Source of the DNA: Paractinoplanes polyasparticus
Lineage (GTDB): Bacteria; Actinomycetota; Actinomycetes; Mycobacteriales; Micromonosporaceae
Reading direction: 5' to 3'
NCBI RefSeq assembly: GCF_019710575.1
Contig: NZ_JAHWFK010000051.1
Coordinates: 82,050-146,049 of the forward strand
DNA length: 64,000 nucleotides
This document shows positions 17,004 through 26,349 of this stretch, piece after piece. The position numbers were made by a program, and so were the translations under genes. The first letter of the stretch is position 1. Each line of letters opens with the position of its first letter. The notes below the pieces were generated by a model. That model saw only the letters and a list, made by a program, of their open reading frames with translations, was not told the DNA's origin and ran no database searches.

Positions 17004-19480
17004 CCGCCGTCCCCCGGACCCGCTTCCCGATGGCCCGCAACGCGCTCGCCGAACTGCGCCTCAACCCGCACCGCGTGATCGCTGTCGTCGTCGCGATCAT
17101 GATCAGTGTCGGCTACCTCACCGCCTCGGTGACCGTCCTCGCCGGCGAATCGGCGACCTTCGAGCAGAGCGTCATCGCCCGGACCGCCGCGACCGACGTG
17201 GTGGTCACCGTCGGCGCCGGTGATCCGGCCGAGCACGCCGCCCTGGCCACCCGGATCAGCACGGTGGCCGGGGTCGCCTCGGCCGACCTCAGCTTCCTGT
17301 CCCAGGGGCGGGTGACCGGCTCCTCCGACTGGGTGCAGCAGCAGTCGGTCCCCGCCAACCCGAAGCTCCGCTGGGCCGACCTGACCGAGGGCCGCTGGCC
17401 CGCGACACCCGGCGAGATCGTGCTCGGCAGCGTCACCGCCCGGCAGCTCAACCTGGACATCGGCGACCGGATCACGATCAACGACCGCAACTCGTCCGCG
17501 ACCCTGACCGTCACCGGCCTCGCTCACGAGGGCAACTCGTTGCTGTCCGGGCTGGCGCCGCGCTCCTTCGTCGCACCGTCGTTCTACAGCGTCGCCGGCT
17601 CCATCCACACGTCGCTGCAGACGGAGATCCTCGTCATCGGCGACGGCACGGTCACGCAGGACCAACTCGCCGCACGCGTCACCGCGGTGGCCGGTGGCGA
17701 CCGGGTCGAGACGTCCGCGGGATTCACCCAGCGCAAGTTGGCCGAGAAGACCCAGGGCGTGTTCATCTTCCAGCTCCTGCTGCTGGTCTTCGGCGCGGTC
17801 GCGCTGCTGGTCGGGAGCATCATGATCGTGAACACTTTCCTGATCCTGGTCGCCCAGCGGCGCCGGCAGATCGGGTTGCTGCGGGCGGTCGGCGCCGGGC
17901 GGGACCAGATCCGGCGGGGACTGCTCGTCGAGGCGACAGCGATCGGCGCCACCGGGTCCCTGCTCGGCGTCGGGCTCGGTGTGGCGCTCGCGGCCTGCGT
18001 CGCGGCCGTGCTGGACGGCGAGTTCGCCCTACCGGCCGGGCAGGTGGCTGCCGTCGCCGCCGTCGGAGTCATGATCGCGGTGCTGTCGGTGCTGGTGCCG
18101 GCGCGGCGGGCGGTCCGGATCGCCCCGCTGGACGCGCTGCGTGCCGTCGCCGACCCGGCGACCGAGCGCCGCACCTCACTCGCCCGCCGGGCTGGGTCTC
18201 TGGGCCTGATCGCCCTCGGGCTGGCTGCGATCGGCCTCGGCTTCACCGACACCACGGTCGCACTGCTCTACTCGGTGGGCGGGTCGTTCGTGTGCGCCGC
18301 CGGGCTGCTCTCGGCCACCGGGCTGTTCCTGCCCCCGCTGCTGCGCGGCCTGGGCTCGGCCCTGCGGCGTACCGGCCCGGCCGCGCGGCTGGCCACCGAC
18401 AACGCGGTGCGCAATCCCGGCCGGGCGGCCGCGACCGGCGCCGCGCTGATGCTGGCCGTCGGACTGGTCGTCGCGCTCCAGGTCGGCGCGGCCGGCATGA
18501 AGGCGACGGCCGACGGCAATCTCGACGTGCGCTATCCGGTCGACGTCACCGTGTCGATGTTCGACGGGGCGCTGCCGGCCCGCGCGACCGGTGACATCGC
18601 CGCGGTCTCGGGGATCGCCGGCGCCGCCGGGGTGCGGTCGTCGCGGGTCACCGTCCGGGGCGGCGGCAAACCACGGCCGGTCCGGGTGCTGGGGCCCGGC
18701 GCCGACGCGATGGCTGTGGTGTCGGGTCTGCACCCGCCGGTCAGCGCCGGGGTCGTCCTCGCCGACCCGTACCTGCTGGACGAGATCGGGTTGCGGGACG
18801 GCGGCCCGGTCACCGTCACCGGCCGGTCGGGCTCGGTGACCCTGCCGGTCCGGGCCGACCATCTGGCACCCGACGAGGGGCTGGTCGTCGCGCCTCAGGT
18901 GCTCGCCACGCTCGACGACGGCGCCCCGGTCGGCACCGTGTGGGCCAAGGCGCGGCCGGGGGCCGACGTCACCGCGTTGCGGTCGCAGCTGCGGTCCGCC
19001 GTCGAACCGCTCACCGGCGCCGAGGTCGGCGGCGGGCTGTCGGCGAAGCTCATGTACCACGCGGCTCTCGACAGGCTGCTGGCGCTGACCACCATGCTGC
19101 TCGCGGTGGCGGTCCTGATCGCGCTCGTCGGCGTCGGCAACACCCTCGGCCTGTCGGTGCTCGAACGCACCCGCGAGTCCGCACTGCTGCGGGCCCTCGG
19201 GCTGCAACGGCGGCAGCTGCGCGGGATGCTCGCCGTCGAGGCGGCCCTGCTCAGCCTCTCCGGCGCCGTCGCGGGCATCGCCGCCGGGACGTTCTTCGGC
19301 TGGATCGGCACCCACGCGGTCAGCGGCCAGCTGAACCTCGAGAACGTCCGGTTCTCGATGTCGGTGCCGCAAACCCTGACGGTCGCCGCCGTGGCCGTCG
19401 GCGCCGGCATCCTCGCCTCGGTCCTTCCCGGCCGGCGAGCGGCTCGCGCGACACCGGTGGAGGCTCTCGCCGAGAGATGA
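17000..19480 (+). CDS. FtsX/MacB-type ABC transporter permease
   Basis: The 826-residue permease has the double FtsX architecture. An N-terminal membrane segment (VIAVVVAIMISVGYLTASV) is followed by a MacB-like extracytoplasmic domain (about 50-240), a three-helix FtsX core (about 255-380), a linker of further helices, a second extracytoplasmic domain (about 500-680) and a second FtsX core (about 690-820). It ends LPGRRAARATPVEALAER, the standard tail. Together with the upstream ATPase and the two-component genes it forms a regulator-plus-exporter module of the kind that senses and resists envelope-active peptides. The gene ends just before a remnant integrase. Confidence 0.92.
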
Positions 19481-19496
19481 CCGGCGTGGCTTTGTT

Positions 19497-19691
19497 CGAG
19501 TAGGTGCCGTGCATGCGCTGGGATGCGGGCGATACCGCGGCCATCACGACTGGCACGTAGTCGCGGAACGATGGCATACCCGACGCTGTGTTGGCGGGTG
19601 CGGTGAGCAGATCGGTGCCGGAGACGCCCATCTGCTGCCGCAGTAACCGCGCGGCTTGCAGGATCTCTGGTCCGGAGTTGGTGGCGGTCAC
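19497..19691 (-). pseudogene. N-terminal remnant of a tyrosine-type site-specific integrase
   Basis: From GTG 19691 on the minus strand the frame reads TATNSGPEILQAARLLRQQM through to MPSFRDYVPVVMAAVSPASQRMHGTYSN. The second part resembles the SAM-like N-terminal core-binding domain of actinobacterial integrases (FxxYvpvvxxxvxxgTxRtYgsYwnr). The similarity ends at about 19497, 17 bases from the stop of the ABC permease; the frame then runs on antisense to the permease gene. The catalytic domain with the Arg-His-Arg-Tyr residues is absent. It marks the scar of an integrative element or an adjacent deletion. Confidence 0.5.
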
Positions 19692-19860
19692 TGGTCACCG
19701 CCGAGCGAGCAGGGCGGCGGTGACACGCGTTCGCGGCCGTGGAGCCGGCACGCGCGGCGGATGTTGACCGGACTGCAGAGCTCCGCCCGGTCCCGTGGAT
19801 CAGCGTCGCGGAGCAGCCGAAACAGGTCGTCAAAGGCGTCCGTGACGGGTCTGAGCGGCT
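19688..19860 (-). pseudogene. Remnant of a small helix-turn-helix gene preceding the integrase
   Basis: The minus-strand frame ends DAFDDLFRLLRDADPRDRAEL..., then RACRLHGRERVSPPPCSLGGDQ, and its TGA overlaps the GTG of the integrase remnant. The composition and the R-A-E-L-C ... G-E-R-V-S-P pattern look like the short HTH protein that often sits directly before actinobacterial integrases. No start codon with a ribosome site is visible, so the 5' part is probably lost. The identification is weak and rests mainly on position. Confidence 0.3.
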
Positions 19861-19994
19861 TTCTTGATCGCGGTGGCCTCGCTGATTCAGGTGGCGGTGA
19901 GCGCTGGGTCGCCGCCGGCGTCGAGGGTCGCTGGGTAGCGGCTCGTTTGCTCCCGTCGACTAGAACGATGATGTCGATCGATGGGGAGGCGCTG

Positions 19995-22679
19995 ATGCGC
20001 AGGGTGATCGCAGCCGCGGTGATGACCGCGGCGATGGTGTTGGGAACAGCCGTCCAGGCGTCGGCGGAACCGTCCGACCCGTTACCCGGCTCCGGCTGGC
20101 GGGTGAGCGACGGACACACACTGACCTGGACCGCGCCGCGGCTGATGGCCGGCGACGCGGTCGTCGAGTTCTACGCCGGGGACCGGGTGCTGGGCCGGCC
20201 CAGCACGACCGACCACCGTACGTTCCGGCTCGAGGTGGACCGACTGCCGAAGCCGACTGAGCTGCAGGTCCGCGCGGGTGGCCGGCGTATCGACGGGCCG
20301 CTGCCGCAGGCGCAGCGCCGGTCTGTGGGCGACATGGAGCCGCCGGCGCTCGGCCGGGCCGGCGCGGTCGATCCCGGGCGGCCGGGGCCGTACGCAACAG
20401 TGACCGGGGAGTACACGTTGCCCCGCGTCACGCTGCCGGACTATCCGGAGGCGATCGAGATGGAGGGCGTGGTCGTCGCGCCGCAGGGCGCTGAAGGCCC
20501 GCGGCCGCTGGCCCTCTTCCTGCACGGGCGGCATTTCACCTGCTTCGCCGGTGACGATCTGGAACAGATCAGCCTGGAGTGGCCCTGCCCGGAGGGCAAG
20601 ACGGCGGTCCCGAGTCACCGTGGCTACCTCGAGGCGCAGCGGCTGCTCGCATCGCAGGGCTACGTCACGGTGTCGATCTCGGCGAACGGCGTCAACGCGC
20701 AGGACAACGACGTCGAGGATCTCGGCGCCCAGGCGCGATCGTCGCTGGTCCGGCTGCACCTGGCCCGCTGGGCGGACTGGTCCGGCAGTGGCCGAGCGTC
20801 GGCACCGGCCGCGGTCCGGGCGGCGCCGCGAGCTGATCTGGCCCGCGTGTTCCTGATCGGACACTCGCGGGGCGGCGAGGGCGTGAGCAGGGCTGCGATG
20901 GACAGCCTGACCCCGCCGCCGGCGGACCAGGACGGGTACCACGGTCAGGTCCGCTGGACCATCCGCGGCCTGCTGCTGATCGGTCCGACGATCTTCGGAC
21001 AGAACATCGTTCCGGACGTCCCGTCGGCCACCATCCTGCCCAGCTGCGACGGCGACGTCGCCGACCTGCAGGGCCAGGTGTTCGTGGACGGCACGATCGG
21101 CGTCAGCCGCGGGCGCGCGCTGCACAGCGCGCTGTTCATGGTCGGCGCGAACCACAACTACTTCAACACCGAGTGGACGCCCGGGCAGGCGGTGGCGCCG
21201 GCGTTCGACGACTTCCCGGACGACATCGAGGACGCGGTGTGCTCACCCGGCACGCCGACCCGGATCACCGCGACCCAGCAACAACGGGCCGGGGCGACGT
21301 ACATCGCGGCGGCCGCGCGGCTGTTCGTCGGTGGCGACGACCGGGTGCGCCCGCTGCTCGACGGCACCGGCGTGCGGGCACCGTCCGCCGATCCGGTCCG
21401 GGTGCTGAGCCACGCGGTCGGCGGCGCGCGGACACCGCTGATCGTTCCCGACCGGAAGGTACGGGTGACCGGCGCCGGCGAGCTGTGCGCCGAGGTCACC
21501 CTCGACGACGACCGGATGTGCCTGTCACTTTCGGAACTCGGGCTGGCCCAGTCGCCGCACTTCGCCGACATGCGGAGAGTGCCGGAGGAGGCGGGCCGAT
21601 ACTCGGTGAAGATGAACTGGTCGCATGCGGGCCAGGGGGTGTCGTTCGACCCGCCGCGCGCGGTGCCGGTGGCGGACGCCCTGGCGCTGCGGATCGCCGT
21701 GCCGCCGAACACGTCGGACAACCGGTTCGGCGTCGTGGTGACCGACGACGGAGGGCGGCGTACCGAGCTGGGCGAGGTGCGGCTGGACGGGTTGCCGAGC
21801 ACCGAGCTCTTGCCACGCTACTGGGCGCAGGAGGTCCGCGTACCGGTGAAGCGGCCGCAGCGGGTCACCCGGCTGGACCTCGTCCCGCGCAGTGCCGCCG
21901 GGCAGGCCTGGCTGGTCGACGCGTGGGGCTGGCGGCCAGGAACCCCGGCGCCCCGTCCGGTCGAGCTCCCGCGCGTCGACGTGGGCACACTCGCGGCCCA
22001 ACCGGCGACGGAGGGCGACACAGGCGTACAGACCTTCCGGATGCCGGTCCGAGTCAGTGGCCGCGGGGGCGGACAGGTTCGCGTGTTCGTGACGGAACGC
22101 GACACCGGCGACACCCGTTCCTGGGTGGCGTCGGTGCGGCCGGGTGACCGTTCGGTCCTGGTGCCGGTCCGGGTGCCGGGCGACACCGTCTACACCGGCG
22201 ACCGAATGTACGACGTCGGTGTGAAGGCGGTGCGTGGCATGGTGGTGGGTGACTATCTGGGCGAGCTGCTGGTGGCCGAGGACGATCCGGCGCCGGCCGT
22301 GACCATCACCCCGGTCGCCGACCGGGTGACCGAAGGGGGCACGCTGACTTGGCGGGCCACGATCGACCAGCCCGCCGGTGTGGAGCTTGTCGTGTACGGC
22401 CAGCCGACGCCGCCCGGCGGCCCGGAGCTGTCCAGCACGGACGTCGATCCGCAGTGGTTCACCGACTTGACCGGGGAGGACCCGGAACCGTCCCGGCCGC
22501 TGTCCGAAACGTTCGCGGGTCCGTTCGGCGTCATCCCTGCCGGTGAGTCGAGCACCGAGCTGACCATTCCCACCGTCACCGACTCGCTGGACGAGCCAGA
22601 CGAGCAGGTGCGGCTCGAGATGTACGGATCCACCGACGAGACACCCTTCACGACGGTGACCGGCACGGTCACCGACTGA
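19995..22679 (+). CDS. Secreted alpha/beta hydrolase with C-terminal Calx-beta-like domains
   Basis: The 894-residue protein starts at ATG 19995 behind GGGGAGG with a clear Sec signal peptide (MRRVIAAAVMTAAMV, cleavage after QASA at about 24). A beta-rich domain (about 30-140) precedes an alpha/beta hydrolase core with VVAPQGAEGPRPLALFLHGRH, the nucleophile elbow GHSRGGEG, an Asp in ATILPSCDGDVAD and a candidate His in VGANHNYFN. The last 250 residues hold a carbohydrate-binding-like sandwich and two repeats around AEDDPAPAVTITPVADRVTEG that look like Calx-beta modules. The substrate is probably an ester or polymer outside the cell. A long stem-loop follows the stop. Confidence 0.75.
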   Translation: MRRVIAAAVMTAAMVLGTAVQASAEPSDPLPGSGWRVSDGHTLTWTAPRLMAGDAVVEFYAGDRVLGRPSTTDHRTFRLEVDRLPKPTELQVRAGGRRIDGPLPQAQRRSVGDMEPPALGRAGAVDPGRPGPYATVTGEYTLPRVTLPDYPEAIEMEGVVVAPQGAEGPRPLALFLHGRHFTCFAGDDLEQISLEWPCPEGKTAVPSHRGYLEAQRLLASQGYVTVSISANGVNAQDNDVEDLGAQARSSLVRLHLARWADWSGSGRASAPAAVRAAPRADLARVFLIGHSRGGEGVSRAAMDSLTPPPADQDGYHGQVRWTIRGLLLIGPTIFGQNIVPDVPSATILPSCDGDVADLQGQVFVDGTIGVSRGRALHSALFMVGANHNYFNTEWTPGQAVAPAFDDFPDDIEDAVCSPGTPTRITATQQQRAGATYIAAAARLFVGGDDRVRPLLDGTGVRAPSADPVRVLSHAVGGARTPLIVPDRKVRVTGAGELCAEVTLDDDRMCLSLSELGLAQSPHFADMRRVPEEAGRYSVKMNWSHAGQGVSFDPPRAVPVADALALRIAVPPNTSDNRFGVVVTDDGGRRTELGEVRLDGLPSTELLPRYWAQEVRVPVKRPQRVTRLDLVPRSAAGQAWLVDAWGWRPGTPAPRPVELPRVDVGTLAAQPATEGDTGVQTFRMPVRVSGRGGGQVRVFVTERDTGDTRSWVASVRPGDRSVLVPVRVPGDTVYTGDRMYDVGVKAVRGMVVGDYLGELLVAEDDPAPAVTITPVADRVTEGGTLTWRATIDQPAGVELVVYGQPTPPGGPELSSTDVDPQWFTDLTGEDPEPSRPLSETFAGPFGVIPAGESSTELTIPTVTDSLDEPDEQVRLEMYGSTDETPFTTVTGTVTD

Positions 22680-22698
22680 TCAGAGAATCCTGGACAGC

Positions 22699-22744
22699 CT
22701 CCGCAGAGTTGGTGCCGGCACGCAGCCACATCGACTCTGCGGAG
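22699..22744. terminator. Stem-loop after the secreted hydrolase gene
   Basis: CTCCGCAGAGT (22699-22709) and ACTCTGCGGAG (22734-22744) form a perfect 11-base-pair stem with a 24-base loop, 20 bases after the hydrolase stop. There is no T-run, as is usual for terminators in GC-rich actinomycetes. It also lies at the 3' side of the convergent gene 22809-23534, so it may serve both. Confidence 0.5.
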
Positions 22745-22808
22745 CAAGGAATGAATTTTTCACCAGCCGGCATCGGCAACAACGCGTGCTGTCACTGCGG
22801 GCAAGAGT

Positions 22809-23534
22809 TCAAGGGGATGGGCGCCACACCACGCTGACGTAGAAGAGCCGGGGGTCGTTGCCTGCGCCGTATTCGTGGTGGGAGACGCTGCCGGAGCCGG
22901 TGGGGTGGCGGATCAGGTCTCGGGTCATGCCTGTGGCCTTCATGAGGGCGTCTCGGGCTGTCACCGGTTCCAAGTCGCAACCGAAAGCTCGCAGCGCTTC
23001 GGGATATTCGGTGAAAGGGTGTGAGCGGCGCCAGGCCGCGTGCTGCCACGTGTCTGACTTGGACTGCTGGGCCAGCACCAGAGTCGCTTCGGCGGGAATG
23101 GGGAAACCGTCGGGGAAAGCGGGTGGAAGTCCGCGTTCGTCGAGCGATTCCAGGAATGTCACGTCGGTCAGGATGTGGGCATTCGCGTCGTATTCGTAAG
23201 GCGGCGCAGGTGGGCGGAGCGGCTCCAGGCGGCCGGACACCCCGCTGGCGTCGAGGGCGGCCAAGGCCGCCGCGACCACCCGGGGGGCCTGGGCGCCGTG
23301 GTCCTGCAGATCCAGGTGGAGGGTCGGGCCGTCGTCGCTCAGAAGGGCGTTTACCCAGTTGGGTAAGGGTTCGGTGGGCTCGTCCGGGTGGGGGATGGCT
23401 CGGACGGTGTCGGCTGCGGCTCGTAGGGCGGCCATGGCCGTCTCATCGTCGGGAGTATCCCGAATCACCAGCACGGCCTGGCTGGGGCGTTCGGCCACGT
23501 AGGCGGCCAGGGCGGCCTCGTCTCGTCGCAGCAT
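22809..23534 (-). CDS. Hypothetical protein
   Basis: The 241-residue protein starts MLRRDEAALAAYVAERPSQ and ends VSVVWRPSP. It has no signal peptide or membrane segment. The first 90 residues are helical and the remainder is mixed, with many Asp, Pro and His. Codon use (G or C at almost all third positions) supports a genuine gene. I do not recognise the family. It stands alone, with a stem-loop beyond its 3' end and IS remnants on its 5' side. Confidence 0.6.
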   Translation of the reverse strand: MLRRDEAALAAYVAERPSQAVLVIRDTPDDETAMAALRAAADTVRAIPHPDEPTEPLPNWVNALLSDDGPTLHLDLQDHGAQAPRVVAAALAALDASGVSGRLEPLRPPAPPYEYDANAHILTDVTFLESLDERGLPPAFPDGFPIPAEATLVLAQQSKSDTWQHAAWRRSHPFTEYPEALRAFGCDLEPVTARDALMKATGMTRDLIRHPTGSGSVSHHEYGAGNDPRLFYVSVVWRPSP

Positions 23535-23649
23535 GGCCGGAATTCTCGCACACAGGCATTGACGTCGGTGGAGGAGGAATAGCTTCGATACGCTTCACGG
23601 GAGCGCTTCCGCAGTAGAGCGTGGGGTGCACTGAAGGCACGGGAAAGTA

Positions 23650-24030
23650 CAAGTAAAGAAGATTACGAGATTGCTGGCGCTTGCGTCGCGGCGGTGCTTG
23701 TGGCTCCGCTCCGCGGTCGTTGAGTTGTCCGCCGGTCCGGCGGTCAACACGTTGATGGCGGCGTTGACGTCCAGTCCCGCCGGGTGTCGGCCACCTGGGC
23801 GTGCGCCCGGGCGACCTTCACGACGACCTTCTTGCGGTCGGCCGAGCCCTTCTGCTTGCGCGAGAGCGCCTGCTGCAACCGCTTGAGCTTGATCGCCGAC
23901 CGGGAAAGCGAGCGCCCGCATGCCGGCGGCCGCGCACATCCTCGGCGTCGAGGGGGCGGTCCGCGCCATGACCACACCCAGCGCCACCCCCTTAGTCGCC
24001 GCCGCACCGATCCCCGGTTCGCGGCCAGGC
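23650..24030 (-). pseudogene. Degraded IS605-type TnpB (OrfB) remnant
   Basis: Reading the minus strand and moving between frames gives TKGVALGVVMARTAP (about 24000), KLKRLQQALSRKQKGSADRKK through to VARAHAQVADTRRD (about 23930-23775), and then LDVNAAINVLTAGPAD with AERSHKHRRD (about 23775-23660). These match consecutive landmarks of TnpB: the GvDlGv RuvC-I strand, the KLxRLQRxLSRKQKGSxNR bridge-helix region, and the C-terminal DxNAAxNIL RuvC-III motif. The segment between RRD and LDVN, normally RuvC-II and the zinc ribbon, is deleted, and at least two frame changes are needed. The element is dead. No clear terminal hairpins were identified. Confidence 0.65.
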
Positions 24031-24154
24031 TCGTACGATGCCTGTGTTCCTGGCGGTCGATCTTGGCGCCGAGACCGGCCGGGTGCAGCGCCGGAAACGC
24101 GAGCGTGATCGTGCAGACACGGCCTCGATACGGTCGGCCCCAAGAGTGGCGATC

Positions 24155-24454
24155 ATGGCTGCGACACCCCCTACAGACGCCGAGCTCAACACCATGATCC
24201 GTGCTCGTCTCGCGTCCCTCGGCATTGATCTCGACCAGTTGCCGGCCGGCACCACGGCCGACCCGGCGACCGGGTCGCCCGGACGGGACTCGGTCCTCGC
24301 GTCGCTGCGCTCGTTCGTGCGCGGCAGCGTCGCCACCCTCGCCTCCTTCCAGATGCCCGCCCCCGCCGGTAGCGACCCGGCGCACGCCGCCGCTCTTTCC
24401 CAGCAGCCGGCGCCGATGCTCTACCCCTCGATCGGTACCGCGTGGCGCCGATGA
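24155..24454 (+). CDS. Small helical protein translationally coupled to the amidase
   Basis: The 99-residue protein (MAATPPTDAELNTMIRARLASLGIDLDQLPAG...) has no signal peptide and an Ala/Pro-rich second half. Its TGA overlaps the ATG of the Tat-exported amidase by 4 bases (24451-24454), so the two are made together. I do not recognise a family. The strict coupling suggests a cytoplasmic partner, for example a folding or export helper of the amidase, but that is inference from position only. No strong ribosome site precedes the ATG. Confidence 0.6.
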   Translation: MAATPPTDAELNTMIRARLASLGIDLDQLPAGTTADPATGSPGRDSVLASLRSFVRGSVATLASFQMPAPAGSDPAHAAALSQQPAPMLYPSIGTAWRR

Positions 24455-26076
24455 ACCGGCCCACCGAGGTCCCGGCCGCCGAGCCGGACCGCGCCACGTC
24501 CGCGTTCAACCGGCGGCTCTTCCTGGCCCGGACCGCGGCGATCACCGCGGCCGCAGCGGTCGGGGCGGCCGCCGCGCCCGCCGCCGCGTCCGCCTGGTCC
24601 GGCAGGACGCCGAAGTTCAGCGACGCCGCCTACGCCAGGCCGCGCCCCGAGGCGCTGGCCGACCCGACCGAGCTGACCGTCGCCGAGGCCGCCTGGATGA
24701 TCCGGTACGGCAAGCTCAAGCCGGCTGCTCTGGTCGAGGCCTACGTGTCCCGGATCGGCGCCTACGACGCGGTCTACCAGGCGTTCAACACCGTGCTGGC
24801 GGACCAGGCCCGGGCCGCCGCGACAGCCGCCGGCAGGCGGACGCCGAGCACCCCGCTGCACGGCATCCCGCTCGCCATCAAGGACAACTACTGGACGCAG
24901 GGGGTGCGGACGACCGCCAACTCGTACCTGTTCCAGGACTTCGTCCCGCCCTACGACGCCACCGCGGTCGCCCGTCTCAAGAAAGCCGGCGCGATCGTGC
25001 TCGGCAAGACACAGATGGGCCCGCTCGCCACCACCCGAGCGACCACCCCGGACGGCCGGATCACGACGGTCAACGCTTGGACGCCCGGCAACCCGGCCAC
25101 CGACCCGGGTGGATCGTCCACCGGCACGGCCACCTCGGTCGCCGGCCGGATGGCGACCTCCGGAACCGGCACCCAGACCGGCGGCTCGATCACGGCGCCG
25201 TCGAACGCCCAGAACCTGACCGGGCTGAAGCCGACGATGGGCCGGGTGTCGCTCGCCGGGATCATCCCGCTCAGCTACACCCGCGACCATCCCGGCCCGC
25301 TGGCCCGCGACGCCCGGGACGCGGCGATCATGGTGACCGCGATGGCCGGTGAGGACCCGGCGGACCCGCGGACGCAAGGACTGCCCGAGATACCAGACCT
25401 GATCGGCGCGGCCACGCCGATCGTGTCCCGGGGCCGGTACCGGGTCCGCACCAAGGTCCGGGTCGGGGTCCTGCCGGGCTACGCCGCCGACCCGGCACGC
25501 CAGGCGTTCCTCGCCGCCCTGGACAAGATCGACGGCATCTCGCTCGCCGACGTGCCGTTCCCGGACCAGTGGGACCTGCTGACCGGGACCGAGTTCAACA
25601 ACGTGCGGCTGCCGGAGCGCAGCGAGCCGTTCATGCCGTATCTGCGGTCGGACCTGCGTGGCTTCGGCGTGTCGGTGACCGGGTGGCTGCAGGGCGCGCT
25701 GCTCGGCGCCGGCGAGTTCATCACCGGGCAGCGGGCCAAGCTTCTGCTGCTGGAACGGGTGCTCGAGCAAATCTTCGCCAAGTGCGACGTGGTGGTGCAG
25801 ACCAGCCCGGTGCCGTTCGACATCCTCGGGCTGCCGGAGATCGGCTTTCCGATCGGCTTCACGGCAGCGGGGGTGCCGATCGGGACGATCCTCGGCGGCG
25901 CACCGTACGAGGAGGACCGGCTGCTGTCCGTGGTCGGCGCCTACCAGGCGGTCACCGACTGGCATCACCGGCGGCCGGCCGATCCGGTCGCGCCGACAGC
26001 GTCGGCCCGGTCGCTCATGGCGGCCGGCGACCGTGGCCGGTTGACCGCCGAGGACGTGGCCGAGCAGATGCAGTAA
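24451..26076 (+). CDS. Amidase-signature family hydrolase with a Tat-like export signal
   Basis: The 541-residue protein carries a twin-arginine-like N-terminus (NRRLFLARTA, residues 20-29, followed by an Ala-rich hydrophobic run ending ASA near 50). The amidase signature follows: catalytic Lys in IPLAIKDNYW, the cis-Ser region GGSSTGTATSVAG and the nucleophilic Ser in GTQTGGSITAPS. The signature usually reads GGSSGG, so the second Gly is Thr here. It probably hydrolyses an amide outside the membrane. It overlaps and follows the small protein at 24155. Confidence 0.88.
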   Translation: MNRPTEVPAAEPDRATSAFNRRLFLARTAAITAAAAVGAAAAPAAASAWSGRTPKFSDAAYARPRPEALADPTELTVAEAAWMIRYGKLKPAALVEAYVSRIGAYDAVYQAFNTVLADQARAAATAAGRRTPSTPLHGIPLAIKDNYWTQGVRTTANSYLFQDFVPPYDATAVARLKKAGAIVLGKTQMGPLATTRATTPDGRITTVNAWTPGNPATDPGGSSTGTATSVAGRMATSGTGTQTGGSITAPSNAQNLTGLKPTMGRVSLAGIIPLSYTRDHPGPLARDARDAAIMVTAMAGEDPADPRTQGLPEIPDLIGAATPIVSRGRYRVRTKVRVGVLPGYAADPARQAFLAALDKIDGISLADVPFPDQWDLLTGTEFNNVRLPERSEPFMPYLRSDLRGFGVSVTGWLQGALLGAGEFITGQRAKLLLLERVLEQIFAKCDVVVQTSPVPFDILGLPEIGFPIGFTAAGVPIGTILGGAPYEEDRLLSVVGAYQAVTDWHHRRPADPVAPTASARSLMAAGDRGRLTAEDVAEQMQ

Positions 26077-26349
26077 CCCCGCGCCCGACGGCGGCGCTTC
26101 GACGTCGTCGTGGACCCGCACCGCCGCCAGCCGGTCGGCCTCGTCACGTTCGTGGACGACGAGACCGGCCTGCTGGCATTTCCGGCGCCGCAGCGGAACT
26201 GGGTGTACTCGACCGTCGCTGTCTCCGAACGATGCGAGAGGACAGGCATGACGCTGCACGAGAATCAGCCAGGTCCCGTCACAGCGGCGGGCGCTGCACT
26301 GCTGCCCTTTCTCGGCTCCGACACGGTGGTGAACGCCGGTGCACCTGCG
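26077..26349. other. Intergenic stretch without a recognised gene
   Basis: These 273 bases lie between the 3' ends of the amidase and the kinase genes. The plus strand is open and reads FDVVVDPHRRQPVGLVTFVD and then FPAPQRNWVYSTVAVSE, which has a protein-like look but no start signal. It could be a gene remnant, but I cannot place it in any family. No strong hairpin was found. Confidence 0.3.
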
